This document shows positions 26,460-38,570 of a DNA stretch of 64,000 nucleotides, piece by piece; the first letter of the stretch is position 1, and each line of letters opens with the position of its first letter. Source of the DNA: Pseudomonas entomophila (GTDB lineage: Bacteria; Pseudomonadota; Gammaproteobacteria; Pseudomonadales; Pseudomonadaceae); the NCBI RefSeq assembly GCF_018417595.1, contig NZ_CP070982.1, positions 4,205,001 through 4,269,000 on the forward strand, read 5' to 3'. A model generated the notes under the pieces. The model saw only the letters and a list, made by a program, of their open reading frames with translations. It was not told where the DNA came from and did no database searches. The translations under genes and the position numbers were made by a program.

Positions 26460-26544
26460 TGTAGGAACGGCTTTAGCCGCGATACAGGCGATGCGGTATC
26501 TGGCACCCGCTTCGCGGGTGATCGCGGCTGAAGCCGCTCCTACA
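26460..26544. repeat. REP element pair, family 1 (overlaps the MFS gene stop)
   Basis: tgtaggaacggctttagccg at 26460 is paired with the inverse atcgcggctgaagccgctcc(taca) ending at 26544, around an inner cccgcttcgcggg palindrome. The right arm contains the TAG stop codon of the MFS gene on the minus strand. Confidence 0.85.
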
Positions 26545-27841
26545 CCGAACCCTTGTCATCCTCTTCGGTATCTTCTGCCGCCACCGGCGCCTGCATCACC
26601 TCCTGCACCGTCTGCTCGTCGACCCGTGGATCGAGCGCCGCCGACAACGGCGAACCCGCCGCCGGCATGGCCACGTGCCCCAGCGGCGCGTCCTGCACCT
26701 GGTGCAACCCGGTGACCGCCTTGGGCCGGATACGCCAGACCAGCACCAGGGCAAAGAACAGGAAGAAGGCATACAGCATCTGCGGCCCCAGCAGCTTCAT
26801 CAGCACCCCGGCCACCAAAGGCCCGATACAGGCCCCCACGCCGTAGGTGACCAGCAGCATGGCCGTGAGCGATACCCGTCGCTCGCTCTCCACATGGTCG
26901 TTGGAAAAGGCCACTGCCAGCGGATACAGGCAGAACTGCAACAGCGAAATGACGAAACCGATGGCAAACAACAGCTCCAACGGCACGCCTGGCAGGATCG
27001 CCAAGGGCGCCGAGGCCAGCGCCAGGCCAATGGCCGCGCCACGGATCAATACCGCGCGGTCATATCGGTCGGACAGCCAACCCAGCGGCCACTGCACCAC
27101 CAACCCGGCAAAGATGCAGCTACCCATGAACAAGCCGATCTGCTCGGTGCTCAGCCCCTGGTTGGCTGCATACAACGGTGCCAGACCGTAGAAAGAACCC
27201 ACGATAAGGCCCGAGCCAAGCACCGTGGACAGCGATTGCGGCACCCGCTTGATGAAGAACTTCGGTTCCATCGGTGCCGGGCGCAAGGGCGCGGGGTGGA
27301 TGCGCCGGGTCATCGCCACCGGCACCAGGCACAGGGCGAAGCACATGGCCACCAGCATCAGCAGCTCCGGCCCCAGCTGCGGGTGCACGACGAGAATCAG
27401 CTGACCGAGCACCAACCCCAGATACGAGGCGATCATGTAGCCGCTGAATACCGCGCCACGGTGCTTGGCATCGGCCTGCTCGTTGAGCCAGCTCTCGATG
27501 ACCATGTACTGGCACATCATCCCCAGGCCAACGATCATCCGCAGCCCGACCCAGGCCGGCAGCCAACTGGTCAGGCCATGCCCGAGCACCGCCGCGCCAA
27601 CGATGCCGGCACAGGTGGCATAGGCACGGATATGCCCGACCCGACCGATCAACCGGTGCCCTACCTTGCCACCGACTGCCAGGCCGAAGTAGTTGGCCGC
27701 CATCAGCGCGCCGACCCACAGGCTGTCGACATGGTCCGCGGCCAGGCGCAGCGCCAGGTAGGTGCTGAGCAAGCCCGAGCCGATCAACATCATCAGGGCG
27801 GCAAAGTACAGCGACTGAAACGGCTTCCAGATGTTTCGCAT
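26540..27841 (-). CDS. Major facilitator superfamily transporter (YcaD-like)
   Basis: An inner-membrane transporter with about twelve hydrophobic segments over residues 8-390, including SLYFAALMMLIGSGLLSTYL, the cytoplasmic loop GGKVGHRLIGRVGHIRAYA after TM2 and LGWLSDRYDRAV between TM6 and TM8. This is the arrangement of the YcaD/CynX-type MFS group. The substrate cannot be told from sequence. The ATG at 27841 gives 433 residues; an in-frame TTG four codons upstream lies too near the AAGGAG site, though the ATG spacing is long. The stop codon lies inside a REP element. It is downstream of the glutamine-synthetase-like gene on the same strand. Confidence 0.85.
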   Translation of the reverse strand: MRNIWKPFQSLYFAALMMLIGSGLLSTYLALRLAADHVDSLWVGALMAANYFGLAVGGKVGHRLIGRVGHIRAYATCAGIVGAAVLGHGLTSWLPAWVGLRMIVGLGMMCQYMVIESWLNEQADAKHRGAVFSGYMIASYLGLVLGQLILVVHPQLGPELLMLVAMCFALCLVPVAMTRRIHPAPLRPAPMEPKFFIKRVPQSLSTVLGSGLIVGSFYGLAPLYAANQGLSTEQIGLFMGSCIFAGLVVQWPLGWLSDRYDRAVLIRGAAIGLALASAPLAILPGVPLELLFAIGFVISLLQFCLYPLAVAFSNDHVESERRVSLTAMLLVTYGVGACIGPLVAGVLMKLLGPQMLYAFFLFFALVLVWRIRPKAVTGLHQVQDAPLGHVAMPAAGSPLSAALDPRVDEQTVQEVMQAPVAAEDTEEDDKGSV

Positions 27842-27915
27842 ACGTCCCGTCAAGCTCCTTGATCAGGTGGCGTTGGGTTGCAGCCAAGCATAAGGGCAAA
27901 TCCGTCGCGACGCAG

Positions 27916-27946
27916 GCCCCCGGCGGTGAAAGTGGCCGCCGGGGGC
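27916..27946 (-). terminator. GC-rich hairpin between the glutamine-synthetase-like and MFS genes
   Basis: An 11-bp perfect stem (gcccccggcgg and its inverse) with a nine-base loop lies 25 bp past the stop of the glutamine-synthetase-like gene. There is no T-tract, so it may only attenuate or protect the transcript. Confidence 0.5.
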
Positions 27947-27971
27947 GCATCCAGAGAGGGTCGTGTCGCGC

Positions 27972-29315
27972 TCAGGCCTGTGCCGCCAGCACGCGCCGCT
28001 CCCAGGGTGTGATCTCGTCGAAGAAATCGGTCAGCTCCAGGGTCTTGGTGGCGATGTAGCCTTCGATGAACTCCCGGCCGAACAATTCCCGCGCCAGCTC
28101 ACTGCGCTTGAGGCGCTCCAACGCCGCATGCAAGGTGCAAGGCAGGCTCAGGTGCTCTGGCACCTCGAACTCACCCTGGATCGCCGCTGCCGGAGCGATC
28201 TGCCGCTCGATGCCATGCAAGCCCGCAGCCAGGCTGGCGGCGATGGCCAGGTAAGGGTTGGCGTCAGCGCCCGGCAAACGGTTCTCGACCCGTCGCGCCG
28301 CCGGCGAACTGGCCGGAATGCGCAACCCGGCCGCACGGTTGTCCTCGGACCAGCAGGCATTGTTGGGCGATGCGTAGGGGTGACACAGGCGCTGGTAAGA
28401 GTTGACGTTCGGCGCGAAGAGCACGGTGAAGTCGGCCAGGCACGCCTGCAAGCCGCCGATGAAATGGTGGAAGGTGTCGGTCGCCCTGCCCTGCTCGTCG
28501 CTGAACACATTGCGCCCGGTGGCGATGTCCACCAGGCTCTGGTGAATGTGCATCGAGCTGCCGGGGGTATGCGCCAGCGGCTTGGCCATGCACACCACGG
28601 TCAGCCCGTGACGCAGCGCCACCTCCTTGAGCAGGTGCTTGAACAGGAAGGTCTGGTCGGCCAGCAGCAGCGGGTCGCCGTGCAGCAGGTTGATCTCGAA
28701 CTGGCTGACACCCATCTCGTGCATGAAGGTGTCGCGCGGCAGGCCCAACGCCGCCATACAGCGGTAGACCTCGTTGAAGAAGGGACGCAGACCATTGTTG
28801 GAACTGACGCTGAAGGCCGAGTGGCCCATTTCCCGGCGACCGTCCTTGCCCAGCGGCGGCTGGAAGGGCTGGCTCGGGTCGTGGTTCGGTGCGAAGACGA
28901 AGAACTCCAGCTCGGTGGCTACCACAGGCACCAACCCACGCTCGGCGTATCGGGCGATCACTGCCTTGAGCTGGCCGCGGCTGGACAGGCCAGACGGCGT
29001 GCCATCGAGTTCCACCGCGTCACAAATGGCCAGGGCGCGAGGCTCATCGCTCCAAGGCAGGCGATGAACCTGCTCAGGATCGGCCACCAGCGCCAGGTCA
29101 CCGTCATCACTGCCGTAGAACCGCGCCGGTGGGTAACCACCCATGATGCACTGCAGCAGCACACCGCGCGCCATCTGCAGGCGGCGGCCCTCGAGAAAGC
29201 CTTCGGCGGTCATCACCTTGCCGCGTGGAACGCCATTGAGGTCCGGGGTGACACATTCGATCTCGTCGATGCCCTTCAGGTGCTCTGCCTGGTTGCGCGG
29301 GCCTTCGGTCGTCAT
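27972..29315 (-). CDS. Glutamine synthetase family enzyme (gamma-glutamylpolyamine synthetase-like)
   Basis: An ATP-dependent amide/gamma-glutamyl ligase of the glutamine synthetase fold. The start at ATG 29315 (MTTEGPRNQAEHLKG, AAGGAC upstream) gives 447 residues. The catalytic domain shows TELEFFVFAP (metal Glu pair), GSSMHIHQSL (metal His), and ENRLPGADANPYLAIAASLAAGL near the C-terminus. It lacks the length and the Tyr-adenylylation region of housekeeping GlnA and resembles PuuA/PauA-type gamma-glutamylpolyamine synthetases, but the amine substrate is not determinable. It lies next to bkdR and an MFS transporter, on the minus strand. Confidence 0.82.
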   Translation of the reverse strand: MTTEGPRNQAEHLKGIDEIECVTPDLNGVPRGKVMTAEGFLEGRRLQMARGVLLQCIMGGYPPARFYGSDDGDLALVADPEQVHRLPWSDEPRALAICDAVELDGTPSGLSSRGQLKAVIARYAERGLVPVVATELEFFVFAPNHDPSQPFQPPLGKDGRREMGHSAFSVSSNNGLRPFFNEVYRCMAALGLPRDTFMHEMGVSQFEINLLHGDPLLLADQTFLFKHLLKEVALRHGLTVVCMAKPLAHTPGSSMHIHQSLVDIATGRNVFSDEQGRATDTFHHFIGGLQACLADFTVLFAPNVNSYQRLCHPYASPNNACWSEDNRAAGLRIPASSPAARRVENRLPGADANPYLAIAASLAAGLHGIERQIAPAAAIQGEFEVPEHLSLPCTLHAALERLKRSELARELFGREFIEGYIATKTLELTDFFDEITPWERRVLAAQA

Positions 29316-29452
29316 GACGCTGTCCTTCTTGTTGTTTTCGCATGCCGGGAATGGCGACGAGCACAACATAGGCCTGGGGTGTTTAAAATATCAAGCACCC
29401 CGATTCCGTGGCGCACTATGCGCGGGTAAACCCGCGAAAGGGCCAGCCCAGG

Positions 29453-29941
29453 TTATTGCTCACGCAATGTCATGCCATTGGCCGGCAACGGTAATGCGGT
29501 CTTGTAACGCACCTGTTTCAAGGCAAAGCTGGAACGAATGTTGGCCACCCCCGGCAAGCGCGTCAGGTAATCGAGAAACCGCTCCAGCGCCTGGATGCTC
29601 GGCAGCAACACCCGCAGCAGGTAGTCCGGGTCGCCGGTCATCAGGTAGCACTCCATCACCTCCGGACGCTCGGCAATCTCCTCCTCGAAACGGTGCAGCG
29701 ACTGCTCCACCTGCTTCTCCAGGCTGACATGGATGAACACATTCACGTCCAGCCCCAGCACCTCGGGCGCCAGCAACGTCACCTGCTGGCGGATCACCCC
29801 CAGCTCCTCCATGGCCTTGACCCGGTTGAAGCAGGGTGTGGGCGAGAGATTGACCGAACGCGCCAGCTCAGCGTTGGTGATCCGCGCGTTTTCCTGAAGG
29901 TTGTTGAGGATGCCGATATCGGTGCGATCCAGTTTGCGCAT
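29453..29941 (-). CDS. bkdR: Lrp/AsnC-family activator of the bkd operon, BkdR
   Basis: BkdR is the Lrp-type activator of branched-chain keto acid dehydrogenase in P. putida. The 162-residue product has a winged helix-turn-helix (about 5-60; [28 protein letters not shown]) and a C-terminal RAM/AsnC ligand-binding domain (about 70-150; [20 protein letters not shown]). It is transcribed divergently from bkdA1 across a 197-bp control region, the documented arrangement in P. putida. The gene context makes the specific name secure. Confidence 0.93.
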   Translation of the reverse strand: MRKLDRTDIGILNNLQENARITNAELARSVNLSPTPCFNRVKAMEELGVIRQQVTLLAPEVLGLDVNVFIHVSLEKQVEQSLHRFEEEIAERPEVMECYLMTGDPDYLLRVLLPSIQALERFLDYLTRLPGVANIRSSFALKQVRYKTALPLPANGMTLREQ

Positions 29942-31371
<1,430 letters not shown>

Positions 31372-31372
31372 G

Positions 31373-32431
<1,059 letters not shown>

Positions 32432-33700
32432 ATGGGCACGCACGTCATCAAGATGCCGGACATCGGCGAAGGCATCGCGCAGGTCGAGTTGGTGGAATGG
32501 TTCGTCAAGGTCGGCGATGTGATCGCCGAGGACCAGGTGGTGGCCGATGTCATGACCGACAAGGCCACCGTGGAAATCCCTTCGCCGGTCAGCGGCAAGG
32601 TGCTGGCCCTGGGCGGCCAGCCAGGTGAAGTGATGGCGGTCGGCAGCGAGCTGATCCGCATCGAGGTCGAAGGCAGCGGCAACCATGTCGACACGCCTCA
32701 GGCCAAGCCGGCCGAGCCGGCACCCGCGCCGGTCAAGGCCGAAACCAAGCCCGAGGCGCGCCTTGAACCGCAGCCCTCGGCAAGCGCGAATCACACCGCC
32801 GCGCCCATCGTGCCACGCGAGGCCCACGACAAACCGCTGGCCTCCCCCGCCGTGCGCAAGCGTGCCCTGGATGCCGGCATCGAGCTGCGCTATGTGCATG
32901 GCAGCGGCCCGGCCGGGCGCATCCTGCACGAAGACCTCGACGCCTTCATCAGCAAGCCGCAGACCAGCGCCGGCCAGGCGCCAGGCGGTTATGGCAAGCG
33001 CACCGACAGCGAACAGGTGCCGGTGATCGGCCTGCGCCGCAAGATCGCCCAGCGCATGCAGGACGCCAAGCGCCGTGTCGCCCACTTCAGCTACGTCGAG
33101 GAAATCGACGTCACCAACCTGGAAGCCCTGCGCCAGCAGCTCAACGCCAAGCATGGCGAGAGCCGCGGCAAGCTGACCCTGCTGCCGTTCCTAGTACGCG
33201 CCATGGTCGTCGCCCTGCGCGACTTCCCGCAGATCAACGCCACCTACGATGACGAAGCCCAGGTCATCACCCGCCACGGCGCGGTGCATGTGGGCATCGC
33301 CACGCAAGGTGACAACGGCCTGATGGTGCCGGTGCTGCGCCACGCCGAAGCCGGCAGCCTGTGGAGCAACGCCAGCGAGATCGCCCGCGTCGCCCATGCC
33401 GCGCGCAACAACAAGGCCACCCGTGAAGAGCTGTCCGGTTCGACTATCACCCTGACCAGCCTTGGCGCGCTGGGTGGCATCGTCAGCACCCCGGTGGTCA
33501 ATACCCCGGAAGTGGCGATCGTTGGTGTCAACCGCATGGTCGAACGGCCGGTGGTGATCGACGGCCAGATCGTCGTGCGCAAGATGATGAACCTGTCCAG
33601 CTCGTTCGACCACCGCGTGGTCGACGGCATGGACGCCGCCCTGTTCATCCAGGCCGTGCGCGGCCTGCTGGAACAACCCGCCTGCCTGTTCGTGGAGTGA
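32432..33700 (+). CDS. bkdB: Branched-chain 2-oxoacid dehydrogenase E2 (lipoamide acyltransferase)
   Basis: E2 transfers the branched acyl group to CoA and forms the complex core. The 422 residues are arranged as a lipoyl domain (about 1-80) with lipoyl-lysine K44 in [11 protein letters not shown], a Pro/Ala linker (about 85-135), a peripheral-subunit-binding domain (about 135-170; [20 protein letters not shown]), and a catalytic domain (about 190-422) ending with the active-site motif [12 protein letters not shown]. The start codon directly follows the bkdA2 stop and its end overlaps the ribosome site of lpdV. Confidence 0.97.
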   Translation: MGTHVIKMPDIGEGIAQVELVEWFVKVGDVIAEDQVVADVMTDKATVEIPSPVSGKVLALGGQPGEVMAVGSELIRIEVEGSGNHVDTPQAKPAEPAPAPVKAETKPEARLEPQPSASANHTAAPIVPREAHDKPLASPAVRKRALDAGIELRYVHGSGPAGRILHEDLDAFISKPQTSAGQAPGGYGKRTDSEQVPVIGLRRKIAQRMQDAKRRVAHFSYVEEIDVTNLEALRQQLNAKHGESRGKLTLLPFLVRAMVVALRDFPQINATYDDEAQVITRHGAVHVGIATQGDNGLMVPVLRHAEAGSLWSNASEIARVAHAARNNKATREELSGSTITLTSLGALGGIVSTPVVNTPEVAIVGVNRMVERPVVIDGQIVVRKMMNLSSSFDHRVVDGMDAALFIQAVRGLLEQPACLFVE

Positions 33701-33702
33701 TC

Positions 33703-35082
33703 ATGCAACCGATTATCAACACCACCCTGCTGATCATCGGCGGCGGCCCCGGCGGCTACGTGGCCGCCATCCGCGCCGGGCAACTGGGCATTCCCACCGT
33801 GCTGGTCGAAGGCCAGGCGCTGGGCGGCACCTGCCTGAACATCGGCTGCATCCCCTCCAAGGCGCTGATCCATGTGGCCGAGCAGTTCCACCAGGCCAGC
33901 CGCTTCACCGAACCGTCGCCGCTGGGTATCAGCGTGGCCTCGCCACGCCTGGACATCACCCGCAGCGTCGAGTGGAAGGACGGCATCGTCGACCGCCTCA
34001 CCAGCGGTGTCGCCGCCCTGTTGAAGAAACACGGCGTGAAGGTGATCCACGGCTGGGCGAATATCCTCGACGGCAAGAGCGTCGAAGTCGATGGCCAACG
34101 CATCCAGTGCGAACACCTGCTGCTGGCCACAGGTTCCAGCAGCGTCGAACTGCCAATGCTGCCGATCGGCGGGCCGATCATCTCGTCCACCGAAGCCCTG
34201 GCGCCCAAGGCACTGCCCCAGCACCTGGTGGTGGTCGGCGGTGGCTATATCGGCCTGGAGCTGGGCATTGCCTACCGCAAGCTCGGCGCCAAGGTCAGCG
34301 TGGTGGAGGCACGCGAGCGCATCCTACCTACCTACGACGCCGAACTCACCGCGCCGGTGGCGGACTCGATCAAGAAGCTTGGTATTGCGCTGTACCTGGG
34401 GCACAGCGTCGAGGGCTATACCGACGGCTGCCTGCTGGCCAGCGATGACCAGGGCGGGCAGCTGCGCCTGGAGGCCGACCAGGTACTGGTGGCCGTGGGC
34501 CGCCGCCCACGCACCAAAGGCTTCGGCCTGGAAGGCCTGGACCTGAAGATGAACGGCGCCGCCATCGCCATCGACGAGCGTTGCCAGACCAGCATGCGCA
34601 ACGTCTGGGCCATCGGCGACGTGGCCGGCGAACCGATGCTGGCGCACCGGGCCATGGCCCAGGGCGAGATGGTCGCCGAGATCATTGCCGGCAAGACGCG
34701 GCGTTTCGAGCCCAGCGCCATCGCCGCCGTGTGTTTCACCGACCCGGAAGTAGTGGTGGTCGGCCAGACCCCGGAGCAGGCCAGCCAACAGGGCGTGGAC
34801 TGTCTGGTCGCGCAATTCCCCTTCGCCGCCAACGGCCGGGCCATGAGCCTTGAGTCGAAAAGTGGTTTCGTACGCGTGGTGGCCCGCCGTGACAACCATC
34901 TGATCCTGGGTTGGCAGGCCGTGGGTGTGGCGGTCTCGGAGCTGTCCACCGCCTTTGCCCAATCGCTGGAAATGGGCGCGCGCCTGGAAGACATCGCCGG
35001 CACCATCCACGCCCACCCAACCCTGGGCGAAGCCGTGCAGGAGGCCGCACTGCGCGCCCTCGGCCATGCCCTGCACATCTAG
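33703..35082 (+). CDS. lpdV: Branched-chain complex E3, dihydrolipoamide dehydrogenase LPD-Val
   Basis: E3 re-oxidises the lipoyl groups of BkdB with NAD. The ATG at 33703 ([18 protein letters not shown]) has GGAG 6 nt upstream, inside the bkdB end; a GTG two codons earlier overlaps the bkdB stop and is disfavoured. The 459-residue product shows the FAD motif [16 protein letters not shown], redox-active disulfide [14 protein letters not shown] motif [19 protein letters not shown], and the dimer-interface [14 protein letters not shown] with the catalytic His. It is the last gene of the bkd operon. Confidence 0.97.
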   Translation: MQPIINTTLLIIGGGPGGYVAAIRAGQLGIPTVLVEGQALGGTCLNIGCIPSKALIHVAEQFHQASRFTEPSPLGISVASPRLDITRSVEWKDGIVDRLTSGVAALLKKHGVKVIHGWANILDGKSVEVDGQRIQCEHLLLATGSSSVELPMLPIGGPIISSTEALAPKALPQHLVVVGGGYIGLELGIAYRKLGAKVSVVEARERILPTYDAELTAPVADSIKKLGIALYLGHSVEGYTDGCLLASDDQGGQLRLEADQVLVAVGRRPRTKGFGLEGLDLKMNGAAIAIDERCQTSMRNVWAIGDVAGEPMLAHRAMAQGEMVAEIIAGKTRRFEPSAIAAVCFTDPEVVVVGQTPEQASQQGVDCLVAQFPFAANGRAMSLESKSGFVRVVARRDNHLILGWQAVGVAVSELSTAFAQSLEMGARLEDIAGTIHAHPTLGEAVQEAALRALGHALHI

Positions 35083-35107
35083 ACACTGAAGCGGCCCTGG
35101 CCGATTT

Positions 35108-35143
35108 TGCCCGCCGCGCCGCCAGGCGCAGCGGGCACTTTTT
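35108..35143 (+). terminator. Terminator of the bkd operon
   Basis: A stem with outer arms tgcccgc/gcgggca and an inner GC-rich stem ends in ACTTTTTATT, 26 bp after lpdV. The T-tract overlaps the stop codon of the convergent diguanylate cyclase gene. Confidence 0.85.
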
Positions 35144-36146
35144 ATTCGGCGACGTCGTTCTTGCCTGCCGCCTTGGCCCGGTACAGCGCCTGGTCGGCGC
35201 GGGCCAGCAAGGCATGCGGGTTTTCCCCTTCCTGCCACTGCACCACGCCGTAGCTCAGGGTCAGCCGGTGTTTGCCCACAGGCTGTAGCCGGTTCATGAC
35301 CTGGCGAATGCGCAGCGCGGCTTCCCGCGCCTCGCCCAAGCCGGCCTGGGGCAGCATCACCACGAACTCGTCTCCGCCCCAGCGCGCCAGCAGATCCTGG
35401 GGGCGCAGGCTGTGCTGGATGCGTTCGCACACGTCGACCAGCACTGCGTCGCCACAGGCATGCCCGTAGAGGTCGTTGATCGGTTTGAAGTCATCCAGGT
35501 CCATGGCGATCAGCGCCAACGGCTCGCGGAAGCGCTGGGCACGCTCGCAGGCCTGTTGCAGGGTCTTTTCCAGGCGATAGCGGTTGGCGGTGCGAGTCAA
35601 GGCATCTCGCTCGGCCAGCTCACGGTTCTCGTCCAGCTGACGCTGCAACTGCTGGTTGACCCAGGACAGCTCACGAGTGCGCTCGGCCACCTGGCTTTCA
35701 AGCGACTGGTTGCGCTGCTGAAGTTCGCCGACCAGGCGCTTGCCTGCATCGATATTGCGATGTGCGCCCAACATGCGTGCCACCGAGCCATCCGCGTTGC
35801 GGGCAATGACATGGCCACTGTCCTCGACCCACAGGTAGCTGCCATCCTGGCAGCGGCAGCGGTATTCGATGCAGTAGCGTTCGCTGTGTTGATTGATATA
35901 GGCCTCGAAATGGGCCATGACCTTGGGATAGTCCTCCGGGTGGATCACGCTCTCCCAGGTCAACACCGAATTGGCCATGGAATGGTTGGGGTAACCCAGC
36001 ATCGCGTACCAGCCCGGATTGCGGTAGACATAGCCACTGTTGGCATCCCAATCCCAGATGCCATCGCTGATCAGATCGAACAAGGTGTGCAACTGTTGCT
36101 CACTGAAGCCGGGCGGTACCGGCCCGGGTGCTTGACTGTGACTCAT
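35142..36146 (-). CDS. PAS-domain diguanylate cyclase (GGDEF)
   Basis: Likely synthesises cyclic-di-GMP. The start at ATG 36146 (MSHSQAPGPVPPG) has AGGAG 7 nt upstream and gives 334 residues. A PAS domain with PAC-like end spans about 17-135 (LISDGIWDWDANSGYVYRNPG, RCQDGSYLWVEDSGHVIARN), then a coiled coil at about 138-178, then the GGDEF domain at about 180-330. The active-site motif GGDEF at 257-261 is intact and an inhibitory I-site RPQD lies at 248-251, so product inhibition is expected. No membrane segment was seen, so it is a cytosolic, signal-responsive enzyme with unknown ligand. Confidence 0.92.
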   Translation of the reverse strand: MSHSQAPGPVPPGFSEQQLHTLFDLISDGIWDWDANSGYVYRNPGWYAMLGYPNHSMANSVLTWESVIHPEDYPKVMAHFEAYINQHSERYCIEYRCRCQDGSYLWVEDSGHVIARNADGSVARMLGAHRNIDAGKRLVGELQQRNQSLESQVAERTRELSWVNQQLQRQLDENRELAERDALTRTANRYRLEKTLQQACERAQRFREPLALIAMDLDDFKPINDLYGHACGDAVLVDVCERIQHSLRPQDLLARWGGDEFVVMLPQAGLGEAREAALRIRQVMNRLQPVGKHRLTLSYGVVQWQEGENPHALLARADQALYRAKAAGKNDVAE

Positions 36147-36365
36147 GGACGCTCTCCTTTTCACCCAGCAACTGCGCCCCGGTCAAGAAGCTGCCGACAT
36201 GCCTCGTGATTGCCGCTGTCGGCAATCACGTGCCTCTCGTGGGCAAGCATATTCCCGGCAGCCGAGCACCGGAATAGCCCAGGCGGCCTATTTCACTCGT
36301 CTGCCCGCACTGGCACAGCTTTTGCCACTTTCGTCGCGCTGTTTCGAACAATCCAAGGAGGAGAC

Positions 36366-36935
36366 ATGCTGATCACCCCAACCGGCCTGGGCTGGCAGCC
36401 CGCCGTGCAACCCCAGAACCGCACCGGCAGCGAACAGGCGCCGGTCGCCTTCATGCCATCGTTTCAGGTCGCGGCAACCGGCAACGCCACGGCGCAACAG
36501 AACAGCCAAGGCAGTGCTTCGCAGCAGAACGCCGAAGACAACCGCAAGGAAGCCTTCGCCAAGCTCATGGTCATGCTGCAGAACCCGGACGTTGCCGCCC
36601 GTCAGCAGGCCAGCGTCGGTAAGCAGGAGGGATCCACTGCCGTACAGGACTTCCGCGACTACATGGCCAAGTCGCCAGCGGAGAAGATCAAGGAGAAGTT
36701 CCTCCAGGAGATGGGCCTGACGGAGGATGAATACAACGCGCTGCCCCCGGAACAGAAGGCGAGGATCGATGAACAGATCGCCCGACGCATCCAGGACGAC
36801 GTAAAAGAGAAAGCCCAGGCCAAGCTTGAGCAGCAGGCGCTTCGGGCCCAGGTTACGGGCAACCTGAACGGCGAACTGGCCGCTACCCCACCCCGCCCGC
36901 GGGATGATGAGAAGCTGAAAACAGCCGAACTCTGA
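36366..36935 (+). CDS. Conserved-looking hypothetical cytoplasmic protein
   Basis: Not recognised. The start at ATG 36366 follows a strong AAGGAGGAG and gives 189 residues; the frame is open further upstream but lacks a ribosome site. The N-terminal 60 residues are Gln/Asn/Ala-rich and probably disordered. Residues about 60-165 are charged and helical (EAFAKLMVMLQNPDVAARQQ, then KEKFLQEMGLTEDEYNALPPEQ and KARIDEQIARRIQDDVKEKA). No signal peptide, membrane segment or catalytic motif is visible. It lies between divergent and convergent minus-strand genes, so it is monocistronic. Confidence 0.75.
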   Translation: MLITPTGLGWQPAVQPQNRTGSEQAPVAFMPSFQVAATGNATAQQNSQGSASQQNAEDNRKEAFAKLMVMLQNPDVAARQQASVGKQEGSTAVQDFRDYMAKSPAEKIKEKFLQEMGLTEDEYNALPPEQKARIDEQIARRIQDDVKEKAQAKLEQQALRAQVTGNLNGELAATPPRPRDDEKLKTAEL

Positions 36936-36947
36936 GTGCCTGATCGT

Positions 36948-36967
36948 GGCCCGCCGCCAGGCGGGCC
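36948..36967. terminator. Hairpin between the hypothetical gene and the MocR gene
   Basis: A perfect 8-bp GC stem (ggcccgcc/ggcgggcc, GCCA loop) lies in the 39-bp gap between two convergent genes. There is no T-tract on either side. Confidence 0.5.
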
Positions 36968-36974
36968 GCATCGT

Positions 36975-38390
36975 TCAATAGAAGCGCTTCGGGTCGCCCG
37001 ACTCGAGCAAGCTTGCCAACTGTGTCAGGGCAAAGCGCAATTCCTCCTGGCTGGTGGGTGACATCAGCACCACCCTCACCCCCCGCGGATCCCCGCTGCG
37101 CTCCACTTGGAATTGGCTGCCGCTCATGACGATCACGCCATTGGCCCGGGCCAGCAAGGCGAACTCGTCGCTGCGCCACTGTTCCGGCAGGTTCAGCCAG
37201 ACGTGGTAACCATGGGGTTGGCTGCGCAGCACGCCCGCACCGAACACTTCGCTGGCAATCGCCTGGCGTTCGGCGGCTTCTGCCCGGTGCATGCGGATCA
37301 ACTGGCTGTCGAGGCCTTCGCCGATGACATGGCTGGCCAGCTGCGCAGTCAGCGGAGACGGCATCCATACCGTGCTGCGCACCATGGAGGTCAAGCGGGA
37401 CAGCAGCTTCGGCGGGCTGTACAGGTAGCCGATGCGCAGGGCCGGCAGCACCGACTTGGACAGGCTGGTGAGGTAGATCGAGCGATCCGGGGCGAAGGTG
37501 CTCAGTGGCCGGGTGTCAGCGTCGGTGGCCAGGAAGCCGTAGATGTCATCGTCGAGCAGCAGGAAGTCGAACTCTTCGGCCAACGCGGCAATCTGCGCCC
37601 GCCGGGCGTTGGACATGATCGCGGTGGTCGGGTTCTGGCAGGTGGCCACACAGATCAGCATCGCCGGTTTCTCGCGCTGGCAGATTTCGCGCAGGGCGTC
37701 GGGGATGATCCCCTCCTCGTCCATGGGAACACCACGCAAGCGCCGGCCAAGCCCATGGGCAACCGAAATGATGCCCGGGTAGCACAGCGACTCGCACAGC
37801 ACCAGGTCGCCGGCCTCGGTCAGGGCACTGATTGCCACCATCAGACCGTGCTGGGCACCACTGGTGATGACCACCTGTTGCCACTGCGCACCCGGCAGCC
37901 AGTGTCGCAGCCACTGGGCGCCGGCTTCACGGTGCAGGGGATGGCCGCCATCGGGGGTGTAGTCGAGTGCCTGGTCAAGGTGGCTGGCGTTGGCCAGTTC
38001 GACCAACGCGTTGCGCAGCCAGTACTGCAAGGTCTGGCCGTAGGGCTTGATGATCGACAGGTCGAGTTCTTCGGCTCGTGGCGAACCTGCCGTGGTGAAC
38101 AGTGGCCGTTGCACGGGCTTGGTGGCGGAACGCTCGTCGGCCTTGTCGCTGATCCGGTCGAGCACGTAGGTGCCACGACCCACTTCGCCTTGCGCCAGCC
38201 CTCGGCGCGAGGCCTCGATGTAGGCACGGCTGATGGTGCCGGGGGTCACGTCCAGGGCGGCGGCCAGCTCACGCAGGGTTGGCAGGCGCTCCCCGCGCTT
38301 GAGCGTCCCGCTGGCGATGTCCCGGGCCAGCGCATCGGCGATGGACAGGTACATTGGCTGGTTGCTTTCGCTGATCTGAGGAACCCACAT
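36975..38390 (-). CDS. MocR-type regulator (GntR HTH fused to aminotransferase-like domain)
   Basis: A PLP-dependent transcription factor. The 471 residues combine a GntR winged helix (about 8-76; YLSIADALARDIASGTLKRG, LPTLRELAAALDVTPGTISR) with a fold-type I aminotransferase-like domain (about 110-465). The probable PLP lysine is in SLSKSVLPALRIGY and the preceding DDDIYGFLA supplies the ring-contacting Asp. MocR proteins sense amino acids, amines or PLP derivatives. It is divergent from the transporter-oxidase-RidA-PLP enzyme operon starting at 38931, which is its most likely target. The start gives a good N-terminus (MWVPQISES) though others are possible. Confidence 0.9.
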   Translation of the reverse strand: MWVPQISESNQPMYLSIADALARDIASGTLKRGERLPTLRELAAALDVTPGTISRAYIEASRRGLAQGEVGRGTYVLDRISDKADERSATKPVQRPLFTTAGSPRAEELDLSIIKPYGQTLQYWLRNALVELANASHLDQALDYTPDGGHPLHREAGAQWLRHWLPGAQWQQVVITSGAQHGLMVAISALTEAGDLVLCESLCYPGIISVAHGLGRRLRGVPMDEEGIIPDALREICQREKPAMLICVATCQNPTTAIMSNARRAQIAALAEEFDFLLLDDDIYGFLATDADTRPLSTFAPDRSIYLTSLSKSVLPALRIGYLYSPPKLLSRLTSMVRSTVWMPSPLTAQLASHVIGEGLDSQLIRMHRAEAAERQAIASEVFGAGVLRSQPHGYHVWLNLPEQWRSDEFALLARANGVIVMSGSQFQVERSGDPRGVRVVLMSPTSQEELRFALTQLASLLESGDPKRFY

Positions 38391-38570
38391 GAGACGGCTA
38401 CCGAGTGGTAAATGATTGTATTTTGATCATATCACATGACTTGAGTCGATCCATTAAGCGATTCAAATTGTATCCAACGTGTGTGATGAGGCTCACATTG
38501 GGTCATTCAGAGCCCTCTCGGAGCCGACGTTTTCAAGGTGTTCGTCGGTAGTCTTTCAGTGCTCTCCAGA

